A stretch of DNA of 64,000 nt from contig VSNQ01000007.1 of assembly GCA_009774395.1 (NCBI GenBank), forward strand, positions 5,523 to 69,522, written 5' to 3'. The stretch is from Lachnospiraceae bacterium. GTDB lineage: Bacteria; Bacillota; Clostridia; Lachnospirales; Lachnospiraceae. Below the pieces are notes generated by a model. It saw only the letters and a program-made list of their open reading frames with translations, did not search any database and was not told the origin of the DNA. The position numbers were made by a program, and so were the translations under genes. Positions 27,062 to 37,480 of the stretch are shown piece by piece; within the stretch, counting starts at the first letter, position 1, and each line of letters opens with the position of its first letter.

Positions 27062-28249
27062 TTACTCCAACGCAGCCGCCAGCACATTCCGCAGTTTTCT
27101 AGTAAGAGAAAATGTCCCTGCATCACGTAACTGCACCATCATTAGAAATACGAGATCCTCCTGTGGTATATTGGCAAAGTATGGTCCTAACCAGCCATCC
27201 CAACCATATTCCCCCATAAATCCATTATAAACTGCCAAAGACGGATCCGTCAAAACCCGCATTAAATTTCCATATGTATAACCGGCTAGGCTTTCCCAAG
27301 TCTGCATCGGCGCCTGCTGTGAGGGCAGCAAATGCCCGTTTGTCATAAATGCCACGGTTGCAGGCGACAGTATCCGCTTCCCACAGTAGCTTCCCTTATT
27401 GAGCAGCATCTGCGCAAAATGCTTGTAATCCTCTATCGTAGACACCAGTCCTGCGCCGCCCGATTCATAACAGATTTCTACATCCATATGATTGCAGATA
27501 CCTAAATGATTTCCATTGTACTGCGTCAACCCATCAGCAGTTTTTTCATAAACCGTTGTTAATCTATCTCTTTTCTCTTTTGGTACAGCAAAACCGGTGT
27601 CATTCATTCCCAATGGTTCAAAAAATTCCTTTTCCAAAAACGTACCAAACCGCAATCCACTTGCCGCTTCAACCACTGCTCCCAGCACATCTGCACAGGT
27701 ACTGTACCGCCACTGTGTCCCCGGCTGGAATGCAAGTCTTCCCTCTCCCAGTTTAGAAGCCACTTCCAATGTTGTCATTGGATTCTGTGAATACATTCTT
27801 TTATCCAATTCCTCAAATACTTTTGCTGCGTCATGGCTTGCCGGATCGGGATCGCAGTTATAGGCAAGCCCTGCTGTCATAGACAGACAATCCTTGATTG
27901 TAATACAACGTTCGGCTGGAACTCCCCCATTTTCTGACACAACTGTCATTTTCTCAAAGCTGGGAATATATTTCCCAATCGGATCAAGCAAATCGATGAT
28001 ACCGCGCTCTATCAACAGCATTACTGCGGCAGACGTTACCGGTTTTGTCATAGAATACAGCCGAAACAGGCTATCCCGCTGTATTTTCCTCCCCGTTGCA
28101 ATATCCGCAAATCCCTCTTGCGCATAATAAATCTCCTCACCATAATGTAATACACATACATTTCCTCCGGCAATCTCCTTTTGCTCAACATATTCACGCA
28201 AAATTGCCCCCATCCGATCAAGTTTCCGCACATCCATTGTCTTTCCCAT
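27062..28249 (-). CDS. Serine beta-lactamase-fold hydrolase (class C-like / EstB family)
   Basis: 395 residues. The nucleophile motif S-x-x-K appears as SMTK (~66-69, in RLYSMTKPVTSAA) and the Tyr motif as YST (~180, QWRYSTCADVLGAVVEAASG). The C-terminal GWDGWLG segment is the third-motif region. No signal peptide, so it probably acts in the cytoplasm as an esterase or peptidase-like hydrolase rather than a drug-resistance enzyme. AGGAAAGG precedes the ATG. It lies 22 bases upstream of the CoA-transferase on the same strand and 40 bases downstream of the hybrid kinase, so all three may share a transcript. Confidence 0.85.
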   Translation of the reverse strand: MGKTMDVRKLDRMGAILREYVEQKEIAGGNVCVLHYGEEIYYAQEGFADIATGRKIQRDSLFRLYSMTKPVTSAAVMLLIERGIIDLLDPIGKYIPSFEKMTVVSENGGVPAERCITIKDCLSMTAGLAYNCDPDPASHDAAKVFEELDKRMYSQNPMTTLEVASKLGEGRLAFQPGTQWRYSTCADVLGAVVEAASGLRFGTFLEKEFFEPLGMNDTGFAVPKEKRDRLTTVYEKTADGLTQYNGNHLGICNHMDVEICYESGGAGLVSTIEDYKHFAQMLLNKGSYCGKRILSPATVAFMTNGHLLPSQQAPMQTWESLAGYTYGNLMRVLTDPSLAVYNGFMGEYGWDGWLGPYFANIPQEDLVFLMMVQLRDAGTFSLTRKLRNVLAAALE

Positions 28250-28288
28250 TTTCCTAATCCTTTCCTAAAACGTATTTTGAGTAAAATT

Positions 28289-30070
28289 TTATGTATATAA
28301 AAAATGATACATTTTTTGAAACAATTCATCGACATCAATCGGCTTCGCAATATGTGCATTCATGCCTGACTGAAACGCTTTCTCCACATCTTGTGCAAAC
28401 GCATTCGCTGTCATCGCAATAATCGGTATGCTGACAGAATCCTCCCTAGACATACTACGAATGGTCTTTGCCGCACTGTATCCATCCATGCCGGGCAGTT
28501 GGATATCCATTAACACCAAGTCAAAATAATCCTCTTGAGAACGGCTGATAATATCAATTGCCTCTTCAGCATCCCATGCACATACCACATGCGCCTTTGT
28601 GCGCTCCAATATTGCCTGAATAATTTCCATATTAATCTCATTATCTTCCACCACAAGAAGATTTTTGCCGGAAGCATTCAGCACAGTACTGCCATCCTGT
28701 TCTTTTGTCAATGTTTTTTCTACGTTTTTGTCTTTTTTCAGACGAATATGAACAAAAAACCGTGTTCCTTCTCCCACCTTACTTTCTATCCGCATATTCG
28801 CACCCATTGCATCAATAATGCTTTTTGTAATACTCATTCCTATACCGCTACCCTCTGTTTTTTTGACATATTGGGCATTATCACGTGTAAACGGCTGAAA
28901 AATCAAATTATCCGCAAATTCCTGCGACATCCCCACACCATTATCCTCAATGAAAAAATCAAATGCAGCGTAGTCCTCCGATTCTTCCTGCATTTGTGTA
29001 ACATGAACCTTGACGTGTCCAAACGCCTCGGTATATTTAATACTATTGCTAATAATATTCATCAACACCTGCCGCAGCCGCACGGCATCACCGATTAAAT
29101 TCCGATCCCCAATCTCACAAGATACATGAAAATCCACTTTCTTATTGCGCGCAGTCTGGGTTAACACAAGCTGCACATCCTCCACTAACTCCTCTAAATC
29201 AAATTGAATCTCCTTTAACTTTAATTCCCTTGACTCTATTTCAGACATATCAAGAACATTATTCAGCAAATTTAAAAGCTGTGTTGAGGAAACTTTAATT
29301 TTAGAAAGACATTCCTGCACTTTTTCCTTATTGTCAATATGATATCCCGCAATATCCGTCATACCTACAATGGCGTTCATTGGTGTTCGGATATCATGTG
29401 ACATATTTGCAAGAAAATGTGTTTTCGCCTCATTTGCTCTCTGCGCATTCACCTTTTCCTGCTCAAGCTCTATCAGTGCCTTCTCAATACTCTCTTTTTG
29501 CCGTTTCTCTATGCTGCTCTGATATTTTAAAATTATCCCCACCGCAAAAGTAACCACTAAAATTGCAATTAAATTATCGTTGTAATAATAAAACTGATCA
29601 TCTGTATATTCAAACAAATGCTGGTTATAATATCCATATGCTAAAGTTGCGATATTCACCAGTACAGCAAGCGGCATCATCACTGCAAAATAAATTCCAT
29701 CCAGCATCATAAAAATACATATCATGCCATACGCTAACCAGACTGGCATTCCTGACTGAATCCCGCCGCCCTCCGCAAACAAAAACATATAGGGGCAGGC
29801 AATAAATGTAATGGGTGCAATAATGAGTACCGTAAAAATCGGCAGTCTATTACGGAAACGGTTTCCCAAAACTGCCATAATACTTAAATAGATAATTAAC
29901 AATGCTATTACTATCAGACCATCATTTTCGTAGCCCATAACTGCTTCTATCAAAAGAATGCCTATTAACGCCACGATTTCTGTTATCAACGCTACATTAT
30001 ATCGTAAGCGCTGCGGTTCTGACTGACTAAAATATTCCTGAATTATTTTTTTCCATTGCTCACGCATCAT
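28289..30070 (-). CDS. Membrane hybrid sensor histidine kinase with receiver domain
   Basis: 593 residues. About six transmembrane helices fill residues 25-185 with no large external sensor. A short coiled coil follows, then the phosphoacceptor HFLANMSHDIRTPMNAI (~220-236, His in SHDIRTP). The HATPase domain shows NIISNSIKYTEAFGHV, DNGVGMS and GSGIGMSITK. The C-terminal receiver domain has VVEDNEIN, the phosphorylated Asp in LVLMDIQLPGMDG (~521) and AKPIDVDEL. Likely a phosphorelay kinase; no separate response regulator lies beside it. A MITE (family B copy 2) fills the gap upstream. Ligand unknown. Confidence 0.93.
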   Translation of the reverse strand: MMREQWKKIIQEYFSQSEPQRLRYNVALITEIVALIGILLIEAVMGYENDGLIVIALLIIYLSIMAVLGNRFRNRLPIFTVLIIAPITFIACPYMFLFAEGGGIQSGMPVWLAYGMICIFMMLDGIYFAVMMPLAVLVNIATLAYGYYNQHLFEYTDDQFYYYNDNLIAILVVTFAVGIILKYQSSIEKRQKESIEKALIELEQEKVNAQRANEAKTHFLANMSHDIRTPMNAIVGMTDIAGYHIDNKEKVQECLSKIKVSSTQLLNLLNNVLDMSEIESRELKLKEIQFDLEELVEDVQLVLTQTARNKKVDFHVSCEIGDRNLIGDAVRLRQVLMNIISNSIKYTEAFGHVKVHVTQMQEESEDYAAFDFFIEDNGVGMSQEFADNLIFQPFTRDNAQYVKKTEGSGIGMSITKSIIDAMGANMRIESKVGEGTRFFVHIRLKKDKNVEKTLTKEQDGSTVLNASGKNLLVVEDNEINMEIIQAILERTKAHVVCAWDAEEAIDIISRSQEDYFDLVLMDIQLPGMDGYSAAKTIRSMSREDSVSIPIIAMTANAFAQDVEKAFQSGMNAHIAKPIDVDELFQKMYHFLYT

Positions 30071-30097
30071 AACCTCACCTTTTCTCTGTATTTTGTC

Positions 30098-30257
30098 TAA
30101 GGAACTGTCAATAAATAACGCATCAATTTGACTTGTCTAAATGCCCATCTGCAGCATCCGATAATCTTGACGCAGCCCGCTGCGCCTGCGATTATCTTCT
30201 TTGCAGCGCAACATTTATACAGCGTCAAATTAACAAGTTATTTATTTACAATTCCTA
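30098..30257. mobile_element. MITE family B, copy 2
   Basis: Ends TAAGGAACTGTCAATAAATAAC and, at the right, GTTATTTATTTACAATTCCT, with longer partly paired arms (GCATCAATTTGAC versus GCGTCAAATTAAC). No coding. The right end supplies the last codons and the stop of the gene at 30242-31087. Confidence 0.75.
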
Positions 30258-31087
30258 ATAAATTCCTGGAAATTATCAAACGCTTGTTTGTGCATTTTGG
30301 AAGTTGCACATGGATTACGTCTTAGCAAGGAACGTATACCTGTATATTCCTTCCGTTTCCTCTTGTTCTCAAGCTTTTCCTGAAATCGCTCTCTGGAACT
30401 GGCACCAATCCTGCCATACATTTCTTTTCCTGTTCCGATAGCCGAATTGATTTTCCTTAATCCTGCTTCCGATTTTTCTTTAATACTGCTGCCATAAAAA
30501 GCGGAAAGTACCTCAAAGTGCTTCTGAATATGGCGAAATTCTGCGCTGTTTTGCTCCAGGCTGAGCAAAATTTCCTTTAAGTTCAGTGCCTCACGCACGC
30601 TTGCCGACATATCCACAGATATGTAAACAGTAAGTGCCAGCACAATAAACTCCAAAAGATTGGTGTTCATGCGCAGCACACCGCGCTCTATTACACTATG
30701 ACCATACATTGTTAAAAGTACAGAAAATACACCCCAAGCCAACGATGAAGACGCACAAATATGCCCATTTACATTCAAAGGTTTATCACTATAATCCCAA
30801 TACCGCACATGAAAAATACGTTCCATTGCTGCTCCTGTAAGATACTCTAACACGGTCGCACTAAACATTCCTGCAAAAAAAACGAAAACCGCCTTTGTCC
30901 GAAACGGCAGCGTAAACCAAAGCACTACAATTGCACCGGAACCGTATATTGGCAAAAAAGGGCCGTGCATAAATCCTCTGTTTACCCATTTTCCCTGACA
31001 TACCGACACATAGCAAGTTTCCCATACCCAGCCCAAAAAGCAGTAAAAATAAAAGAAGAAAAACCAAGTTGAAACTGTATAAGCCAC
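30242..31087 (-). CDS. Putative CmpB-type membrane protein (PF06541), 3' end in a MITE
   Basis: 281 residues, GTG start 5 bases after GGAGGTG, which overlaps the stop of the SRAP gene. The N-terminal 150 residues carry four to five transmembrane helices with the family phrases FYCFLGWVWE, FMHGPFLPIYG and WDYSDKPLNVNGHICA. Proteins of this family (annotated putative ABC transporter permease) have no demonstrated transport role. The C-terminal 110 residues are cytoplasmic and basic. The final five residues and stop lie within the end of a family B MITE, so the original C-terminus may have been different. Confidence 0.82.
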   Translation of the reverse strand: MAYTVSTWFFFFYFYCFLGWVWETCYVSVCQGKWVNRGFMHGPFLPIYGSGAIVVLWFTLPFRTKAVFVFFAGMFSATVLEYLTGAAMERIFHVRYWDYSDKPLNVNGHICASSSLAWGVFSVLLTMYGHSVIERGVLRMNTNLLEFIVLALTVYISVDMSASVREALNLKEILLSLEQNSAEFRHIQKHFEVLSAFYGSSIKEKSEAGLRKINSAIGTGKEMYGRIGASSRERFQEKLENKRKRKEYTGIRSLLRRNPCATSKMHKQAFDNFQEFIRNCK

Positions 31088-31089
31088 TG

Positions 31090-31713
31090 TTACACCTCCG
31101 TCAGACCGCCTCCTAAGTAGTCCATTAAAGTCTGCTGTACGTATACATCTATTTTACCGTTTTTCTGCTCTGTTTCCAAGTCCCTTTTTTTCATTAAACA
31201 CTGTTTTCCTTCTATTTTTTCTAAAAGCAGCTCGTCTGCCGTTTCCACAGTACCAAACCAACGAGCAAATTCTTTCCTTTTTATAAGAACTGGCATACGA
31301 GAATGCACTTCACGCATCTGCTCGTTTGCCTCCACTGTCAATATGGTAAACAGGCTCGCTGCATCCGTATTTTCTACTGGCAGTCCATTGTGGATTCCCG
31401 CAAGATACAATTCCTCCTCCCCATCACCATCATAAAATAAATAACGGTTTCGATCGCCGTCCCACTCGTAAAATCCTTTTGCCGGAACTACACATCTTCT
31501 ATTACTATAATCCCGACCAAACAGCGGTTTCTGGCGAACACTCTCCGCCCTTGCATTAATAATGAGATGCTTTTCATTTCTGCCATAATATCCCCATTTT
31601 GCCCTAATTTTGTGGTAAGACGCATTACAAACAATCCAAGCCAAATCGGTCGGCACAATATCGCGTATTCCATTCTTACTGGTACTATCCGCTATAAAAA
31701 ATCTTCCACACAT
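31090..31713 (-). CDS. SOS response-associated peptidase family protein (SRAP / YedK-HMCES)
   Basis: 207 residues. Begins MCGRFF, so Cys2 becomes the N-terminal catalytic residue that links covalently to abasic sites in single-stranded DNA. Further family signatures are NARAESV, RCVVPAKGFYEWDG (Glu) and HSRMPVLI (His). Known role: protects abasic sites in ssDNA from error-prone processing. The start lies inside the 3' end of the thiamine pyrophosphokinase gene (22-base overlap), so the two are in one transcript with the CmpB-like gene behind. Confidence 0.93.
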   Translation of the reverse strand: MCGRFFIADSTSKNGIRDIVPTDLAWIVCNASYHKIRAKWGYYGRNEKHLIINARAESVRQKPLFGRDYSNRRCVVPAKGFYEWDGDRNRYLFYDGDGEEELYLAGIHNGLPVENTDAASLFTILTVEANEQMREVHSRMPVLIKRKEFARWFGTVETADELLLEKIEGKQCLMKKRDLETEQKNGKIDVYVQQTLMDYLGGGLTEV

Positions 31714-32363
31714 ATTAATAACATTCCCTCCTCAACTGTAATTGTGCTCTCCTGATTTGTAAACTCATTGCTTACCCCTATCGGAAATTCCTGCTTCAGA
31801 CAAGCTTTATCCAACGTATATTTTAGTCCCTGTTCTGTAACGCCACATGCGTCGCCGCCATAGGCAAAAACTGAAATTCTGCGGTTTTCCCGATACATTG
31901 ATGCTGGAAATACAATACTTCCCCTTTGCAGCAGCAAAATCTGAATGCCAATACCATACAAAACGCCACGTGCACCTCTATTGAGCAAATAATGCAGGCA
32001 CTGAATATTCGCAAACGTATGATCCATTCTTCCACCAAGCGCACCATATAATGCAAATTCTTGATATCCTCTTGCAAGTCCCTCTTTGACTGCCGCAAGC
32101 ATATCCGTATCATCTTTTTCTACTGGAAGCTTTTTTATTGCTAAAGAACGACTGGAAATGGTATCATTTTCTTCCGGCAATCGTATTTCTAAGGAATCCA
32201 TATCACCGATCAGCAAATGCGGCGTAATTCCAATCGCTTGCAAATAGGCAAAACCGCCATCTGCGGCAATGCAAAAATCCTCCTTGTCCAATGTCAAACT
32301 TTTTTTGTCAATAATCTGCTCATTACAAAATTCGCCTGCGCCCATTATAATACATTTCCCCAT
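31692..32363 (-). CDS. thiN: Thiamine pyrophosphokinase
   Basis: 223 residues. Transfers pyrophosphate from ATP to thiamine, giving the cofactor thiamine diphosphate. Motifs: AADGGFAYLQAIGITPHLLIGDMDS (substrate and Mg binding), KDDTDMLAA, and GALGGRMDHTFANI. A C-terminal thiamine-binding beta region includes GLKYTLD and GVSNEFT. First gene of a three-gene set (thiN, SRAP, CmpB-like). No TPP riboswitch was seen upstream; instead a family A MITE lies at 32427-32562, about 60 bases before the start. Confidence 0.93.
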   Translation of the reverse strand: MGKCIIMGAGEFCNEQIIDKKSLTLDKEDFCIAADGGFAYLQAIGITPHLLIGDMDSLEIRLPEENDTISSRSLAIKKLPVEKDDTDMLAAVKEGLARGYQEFALYGALGGRMDHTFANIQCLHYLLNRGARGVLYGIGIQILLLQRGSIVFPASMYRENRRISVFAYGGDACGVTEQGLKYTLDKACLKQEFPIGVSNEFTNQESTITVEEGMLLICVEDFL

Positions 32364-32426
32364 ATCCCGTGCTCCTATTCTATCGCCAATTAAACTTTAT
32401 CTATCTCTACTCGCCGCGCATAAATA

Positions 32427-32562
32427 GCAACAGTTCAGATAACCCATTGAACTGTTACGTATCCAGCCATTGGAAATCGCTTCGTGATGGGCTGGATACC
32501 TCCAACCACTACATTTTATTACGGTCAGCGCAGTAAATGCGCAGACCTGCCTAAACTGTTAC
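32427..32562. mobile_element. MITE family A, copy 2 (136 bp), 8-bp target duplication
   Basis: Reverse complement of copy 1 with only a few differences. Flanked by the exact direct repeat CATAAATA (32419-32426 and 32563-32570). The remaining part of the 32364-32657 gap shows no gene. Confidence 0.9.
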
Positions 32563-32657
32563 CATAAATAACATCTATGTGCACACAAAGGCACAAGCCT
32601 TATGAATGCATAAAGCCTGCGCCTAATAAACTGTTTTCTATTACGCAAACAGCAGTA

Positions 32658-34391
32658 TTAAAAATTCTTAAATACATCCGTTTCTTTCTGAAGTGCCCCG
32701 GCAATCTGCTGGTTCTCTTCCATACGGCTGCTAATATTATCCATATCCTCAACAAGCATCTGCGTACTCTCCGCTGCGCCTGCTACACCTCTTGCACCCT
32801 CCTCAATCGCATCAGTAATCGTGCCGATAGAGCCAGCAATCTCATCTACTGCGCGTTTTAATGCATCTGTCTTCGTGTTAAACTCATCCATTACCGACTC
32901 AATATATGCTGCATTTTTGCGATACTGTACACCACTATCCACGAAATTTTTAAATTCAGGCAAAATCGCTTCCGTCATATACTCAACCAGATTATTTGCA
33001 TTTCCTGCCAAATTATGTACTGCATTGGTAACAATACCATTAATCTCTTGGATACGGTTTGCTGTATTTCGGCTGGAAGCTGCTAACTGCCGGATTTCAT
33101 CTGCAACCACTGCAAATCCTTTTCCTGCTTCGCCTGCTCTTGCAGCCTCTATCGAAGCATTTAACGCAAGCAGATTGGTCTGGCTGGAAATATTTAAGAT
33201 ATCATTTGTCAGTCCGTTTACTTGCTCCACGCTCTTACTGTCCTCAATTGCTTGATTTAGCTCTGTTAAAATCTCATCTACCTTAACACTGGTTTCTTCC
33301 ATATTCTGCCGCGCATTGGACTCCATTTTATCAGCATTTTCTTTCATCTGCTTGGAGTAATCATTAATGCTGCTTGACCGTTCCGCAATCATTTCTGTTT
33401 CGCTGCGGACAGAATCTGCATTTTGATTAATAACGCCTGCCGAATGGCCAACTTCCTGCATGGTAGCTGAAAGTTCTTGTGTCACAGCGGACAAATCGGA
33501 AGCACTATCATTGGAGGTTCTAACACTTTGCTGTACCTCGTCAACAACTTTTTCCAGTTTCTGGGAATTTGCTATAATCATCTTCATAATTCCCTGTAAT
33601 TTTTCCATAAAGATATTAATACCATTGCCAAGGTCTGCAATCTCATCATTTGACAAAATACTAATACGCTTTGTCAAATCGCCCTCTTTCTTATCAATTC
33701 CTTCAATTATATCATGAATTTGATGGTTTGTAATGGTCAGCTTGCGGATTACTAATATAAATACAGAATAGAAAGTCATTAATATTGCCAATACGCACAC
33801 ACCAATAAACATTACATTGCGCCTTAGTGCTGCATTATAAGCCGTTGTCAGTTGTTCACTTGCCACACTTGCACTGCTTCTTGCCTTCTCTACCATAATG
33901 TCGATTTCGTTCTGCATTCCATCGCTGTACTGTTTAATCAATCCATTTGCAAGCGCAAAAGCCGTTTCTTTCTCGTTATTACCACTAAAGGCAAGCAGAT
34001 TTTCAATCTCATATTTCATATCTGTATAATTAGCAACCAACTGATCAAATGCTGCGCTGTCCATTTCCTGAAGACTTTCTCCGTACTCTTCAAAATACCC
34101 CTCAAGCACTGCTTCCTGTGCATTGACTTGCCCGACGATCTCTATCAAAGTATCCAGATCGATGGCAATAATATGGGAAAGCGCTAATTTATGTACAGCT
34201 TGTGTTGTTTTCTGAATGTCGCTTAACTCTGAAATATTTACCATATGATCGCTTGCAATTTCCACTGCCGTTTCATTTACCATGCCGATATTGGATATCG
34301 CCTGCACATTGGATATAATCGCCACGATACCAAGAACAAACACGGGAATTAAAAGAATTATTTTTATGCTAATACGTCTTTTCTTGTTCAT
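32658..34391 (-). CDS. Methyl-accepting chemotaxis protein
   Basis: 577 residues from the ATG at 34391. A longer frame reaches 34448, but GGGGGAG sits just before 34391. N-terminal transmembrane helix (~8-28), an external all-helical sensor of about 150 residues, second transmembrane helix (~190-212), a HAMP domain ([20 protein letters not shown]...) and a cytoplasmic signalling domain whose tip is [32 protein letters not shown]. No C-terminal CheR pentapeptide. It starts 14 bases after the stop of a solute-binding lipoprotein gene on the same transcript, which suggests that the lipoprotein delivers the ligand to this receptor. Confidence 0.95.
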   Translation of the reverse strand: MNKKRRISIKIILLIPVFVLGIVAIISNVQAISNIGMVNETAVEIASDHMVNISELSDIQKTTQAVHKLALSHIIAIDLDTLIEIVGQVNAQEAVLEGYFEEYGESLQEMDSAAFDQLVANYTDMKYEIENLLAFSGNNEKETAFALANGLIKQYSDGMQNEIDIMVEKARSSASVASEQLTTAYNAALRRNVMFIGVCVLAILMTFYSVFILVIRKLTITNHQIHDIIEGIDKKEGDLTKRISILSNDEIADLGNGINIFMEKLQGIMKMIIANSQKLEKVVDEVQQSVRTSNDSASDLSAVTQELSATMQEVGHSAGVINQNADSVRSETEMIAERSSSINDYSKQMKENADKMESNARQNMEETSVKVDEILTELNQAIEDSKSVEQVNGLTNDILNISSQTNLLALNASIEAARAGEAGKGFAVVADEIRQLAASSRNTANRIQEINGIVTNAVHNLAGNANNLVEYMTEAILPEFKNFVDSGVQYRKNAAYIESVMDEFNTKTDALKRAVDEIAGSIGTITDAIEEGARGVAGAAESTQMLVEDMDNISSRMEENQQIAGALQKETDVFKNF

Positions 34392-34404
34392 AGCTTTCTC
34401 CCCC

Positions 34405-35715
34405 TTATTGCACTGTTGAAGCCGCAATACCATTTGCCAATCGATCAACCAAATCCTGCAGCGGCATATTCTCTGGATTTCCTGCTGCTATGGTATCTGC
34501 AAAATTTGTGCATGCATTCCAATAACTATTTCCAACCCTTTGTAATGTACCAAATTGGGACTGATCAATAATCGCTCCAATTGCTGGTACTTTCGCTACT
34601 TCATCCGATGCCGCCGCCACTTTATTGCTCGGCCCTGTACTGCGCATTTCAAACCGAATCTGCTGGCTCTGTTCGTTTGTCATCCAGTCTGCAAGTTTAT
34701 GCGCCCATCCCAAATGTTTAGAATAGGTATTTACCGCAAACATTTTATAACCTGTAAAGGAAGACATCTGAATCTGCTGCCCGTTGCAAGTGTACGTCGG
34801 TAGTTTGCACGCACCATAATTTGCACCCCATTCTTCCTGAATACCAACTGCATTCCAAACACCACTTACGCCCGCAATAATTTCACCGGATCTCACACCT
34901 TCCATAAAAAGCCCGTCAGGCTGTGCCACAAATCCCGGATTCAACGTAATATCCAACAATGCCTGTGCTACATCAACGCCTTTAATTGTACCCTCCGTTG
35001 CATTCCAATTACAATAATTGGTAACTCCATCATCATTTATTCCAAATTCCAGCCCTGTATTGCCAAAGAAAGAATACAGATACCATCCAGAATTTAATTC
35101 CATAGAAATTTTCTTTTCATTGGCTGCAGCAACTGCCAAAATGCCATCCATTGTCTGTACATCCGATTCTGACAAATACCTTTTATCATAATATAAGAAG
35201 TAACCGTTATCCGCCGCATAAGGATAGGCGTAAAGAGTATCCTTATATGATGCTGCACTTACCGCTTCTTCAATATTCGCATTCTTAACTTCTGCTTGAT
35301 TGACTACCGGAGAAATCGCGCCGCCTGCAATTAAACTGTATAATTGATCATCCGGCATAGAAAATACATCTGCTGCATTGTGAATATCACCAAGTACATT
35401 TGTACGAGTATCCGCATCACCTGACGCCTCTAAAATAATATCAAAATCTGCTTGTCCTGCATATTCCTTTTTAAAATTGTCAATCATTATATTCATTGCT
35501 TCAAAATTCGCTTCTTCTGCCCAGACACGCAGTGTTACTTTGCCGGATTCCAATTCTTCACTGCTGCTATCCTGCGCTTCGTCAGTCTGATCTGCGCCGG
35601 TATTAGCAGCTGTTTCTTCTGTCTGCGAACTACTGCATCCTGCCAATGTGATAACGAAAACCGGAACAGACAGCATAGTTGCCAATAATTTCCTTTTTAC
35701 TTTCTGATATTTCAC
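34405..35715 (-). CDS. Extracellular solute-binding lipoprotein (family 1, sugar type)
   Basis: 436 residues, GTG start. Signal peptide with lipobox LAGC (Cys27), then a Ser/Thr/Glu-rich linker and a family 1 binding-protein fold ([64 protein letters not shown]). This is the maltose/oligosaccharide class. It would be anchored to the outside of the membrane. No ABC permease or ATPase gene is nearby; the only partner is the chemoreceptor gene 14 bases downstream. Inference: a chemosensory binding protein rather than, or as well as, part of a transporter. Confidence 0.9.
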   Translation of the reverse strand: MKYQKVKRKLLATMLSVPVFVITLAGCSSSQTEETAANTGADQTDEAQDSSSEELESGKVTLRVWAEEANFEAMNIMIDNFKKEYAGQADFDIILEASGDADTRTNVLGDIHNAADVFSMPDDQLYSLIAGGAISPVVNQAEVKNANIEEAVSAASYKDTLYAYPYAADNGYFLYYDKRYLSESDVQTMDGILAVAAANEKKISMELNSGWYLYSFFGNTGLEFGINDDGVTNYCNWNATEGTIKGVDVAQALLDITLNPGFVAQPDGLFMEGVRSGEIIAGVSGVWNAVGIQEEWGANYGACKLPTYTCNGQQIQMSSFTGYKMFAVNTYSKHLGWAHKLADWMTNEQSQQIRFEMRSTGPSNKVAAASDEVAKVPAIGAIIDQSQFGTLQRVGNSYWNACTNFADTIAAGNPENMPLQDLVDRLANGIAASTVQ

Positions 35716-35783
35716 AATAATTCACCCTTTCCTCACAAGCCGCTTTGGTTATTTCCAACAATTTTTAATATCGAATTATTTAT

Positions 35784-35812
35784 ATTATATACTATTTGCT
35801 TTATTATTTCAA
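35784..35812 (-). promoter_or_regulatory. Promoter of the binding-protein/chemoreceptor operon
   Basis: Minus strand TTGAAA (35807-35812), 17-base spacer, TATAAT (35784-35789), about 70 bases before the lipoprotein start. Confidence 0.75.
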
Positions 35813-35845
35813 TATCCATTCCTGTTAAATTTCGCTTATTTTCGC

Positions 35846-37102
35846 TCACGAATTATTGTTTCTATTTGTACGACGGTTCCTGTTTTGATAATTGCTGTCG
35901 TTTTGCATCCGATAATTTCTTCTAGGCGGTGCTGTTTTTGATTCTTTCTTTCCCGTCTTTTCTTTTTGTCTGTTTCGTTCATTTACGCTGTCCCTTATTA
36001 AGATATATACTGTTGAAACCAGCGGTATAAAAAACAACATTCCCGGTATTCCAAAAAGACTGCCACCAATGCTGACTGCCGCTAACACCCATATTGCAGG
36101 CAAACCTACCTTATTGCCGACTACTTTGGGATAAATTAAATTGCCCTCTATCTGCTGCAGCACCAAAAACAGCACAACAAACACTACCGCACGGATTGGA
36201 TTATCTACAAAAATTAAAAATGCCCCAACAAAACATCCGATAAAAGCGCCAACAATTGGAATTAAAGCCGTAAACGCAATAAGCACCCCTACCATCATTG
36301 CATACGGAAGCTGGAAAATTGTCATAGATACCACAAACATTCCACCTAAAATCACTGCCTCAAGACACTGTCCCGAAACAAAATTTGAAAAATTGACATA
36401 TAGTAAATGAAGCACCTTTTCTGCCTCTGTTTTACGCTTTTCCGGAAGATAGGCTGACAATATACGCCGCCCTTGATTTTCCAGTTTCTCTTTACCCGAT
36501 AAAATATAGATAGCAAAAACAAACCCAATAAAGAAATTCAAAAATGCGCCAATAATATTTCCGGCAACCGTAACAGTAGAAAGCACCATATCCGAAACGC
36601 CGTTTTTCAAAAATTCCACAATATACGCAACAAGGCTGTCCCAATCAACTGCCAGCGTTTCCAACTCTGCCACATATCCCTGTAACTGCGGATATTCTGC
36701 CGCAAACCCTTCCAGCCAGACACCTGCATTCTCCGCAAAAACAGGAATTTTATTACCCAGTTCCACTACTGTCTTTGTAAGCTGTGGTACCACTGCACTC
36801 ACCACAATTACCAAGATTAAAATTACAAACAAAATGCTTAATACTACACTGACCGGACGTTTCATTTTGTCAGCGTTTTTTCCATTCCAGTTTTTCAGCA
36901 TTTTTTTCTCAATAATATTTAACGGAAGATTCAGCACAAATGCGATTACACCACCATATAAAAACGGTCTTAGTATAGAAATCATAATAACGATCGCATT
37001 TCCCACCTCTTTACGGCACAAAAGCGCCAAAACAATTACTGCAAAAAATAATATTAATTCTTTGATTTGTTTTAGTTTTTTCTTATCAAAACCATAATTC
37101 AT
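35846..37102 (-). CDS. AI-2E family transporter (PerM/YdiK-like)
   Basis: 418 residues. Eight or so transmembrane helices, with the external segment after helix 3 (TVVELGNKIPVFAENAGVW) and the family phrases GVLIAFTALIPIVGAFIG and QQIEGNLIYPKVVGNKVGLPAIWVL. Members move small molecules such as AI-2 or Na+/H+ in different species; the substrate here is unknown. The last 45 residues form an unusual basic Asn/Arg-rich cytoplasmic tail (RNRRTNRNNNS at the end). AGGAGTGG precedes the ATG. Single gene. Confidence 0.9.
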   Translation of the reverse strand: MNYGFDKKKLKQIKELILFFAVIVLALLCRKEVGNAIVIMISILRPFLYGGVIAFVLNLPLNIIEKKMLKNWNGKNADKMKRPVSVVLSILFVILILVIVVSAVVPQLTKTVVELGNKIPVFAENAGVWLEGFAAEYPQLQGYVAELETLAVDWDSLVAYIVEFLKNGVSDMVLSTVTVAGNIIGAFLNFFIGFVFAIYILSGKEKLENQGRRILSAYLPEKRKTEAEKVLHLLYVNFSNFVSGQCLEAVILGGMFVVSMTIFQLPYAMMVGVLIAFTALIPIVGAFIGCFVGAFLIFVDNPIRAVVFVVLFLVLQQIEGNLIYPKVVGNKVGLPAIWVLAAVSIGGSLFGIPGMLFFIPLVSTVYILIRDSVNERNRQKEKTGKKESKTAPPRRNYRMQNDSNYQNRNRRTNRNNNS

Positions 37103-37480
37103 TTATATCCACTCCTATCTGTACAATTTATACACACAGCCACACAAAGGAAATTTGCCGTACAGTATATATTTTTAAAGTGATACTACATAATGCCAGA
37201 TTATACCGTACTACACTGGTTAAACGCATATGGCTGGCGTTATATAATCAGGTTACTCGGAAATTTTAACTGTTAAGCAGTATAATTTATATCATACAGT
37301 AAAATTCTCAATCCGTGAACCTTATTTTGGAAATATTATAAAAATTTTCAAATAAAAATAGATTAAATATGTAAATAATGTTATAATAGATTCATTACTA
37401 ATTAATTACTATTTATTTGTAACAGTTTTTCTATGCAAAAACAGTTGCTTTTAGTTAAAATCCGTTAAGGAGTGCGCGCA
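37103..37480. other. Spacer upstream of the diguanylate cyclase
   Basis: Holds a family E repeat box (37131-37160) and AT-rich sequence with TATAAT at about 37382-37387, a possible -10 for the cyclase gene. No c-di-GMP riboswitch consensus was seen. No gene. Confidence 0.4.

Noticed and set aside
27062..28249. Beta-lactamase conferring drug resistance
   Set aside because: It has the SxxK and Tyr motifs of the fold but no signal peptide, and sits among metabolic genes; esterase-like relatives are far more common.
32364..32657. TPP riboswitch upstream of thiN
   Set aside because: The conserved TPP core (CUGAGA, ACCUGAUCUGG-type) is absent; most of the gap is a MITE with an 8-bp target duplication.
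37103..37480. Cyclic di-GMP riboswitch upstream of the diguanylate cyclase
   Set aside because: None of the conserved class I or II core sequences was recognised in this spacer.
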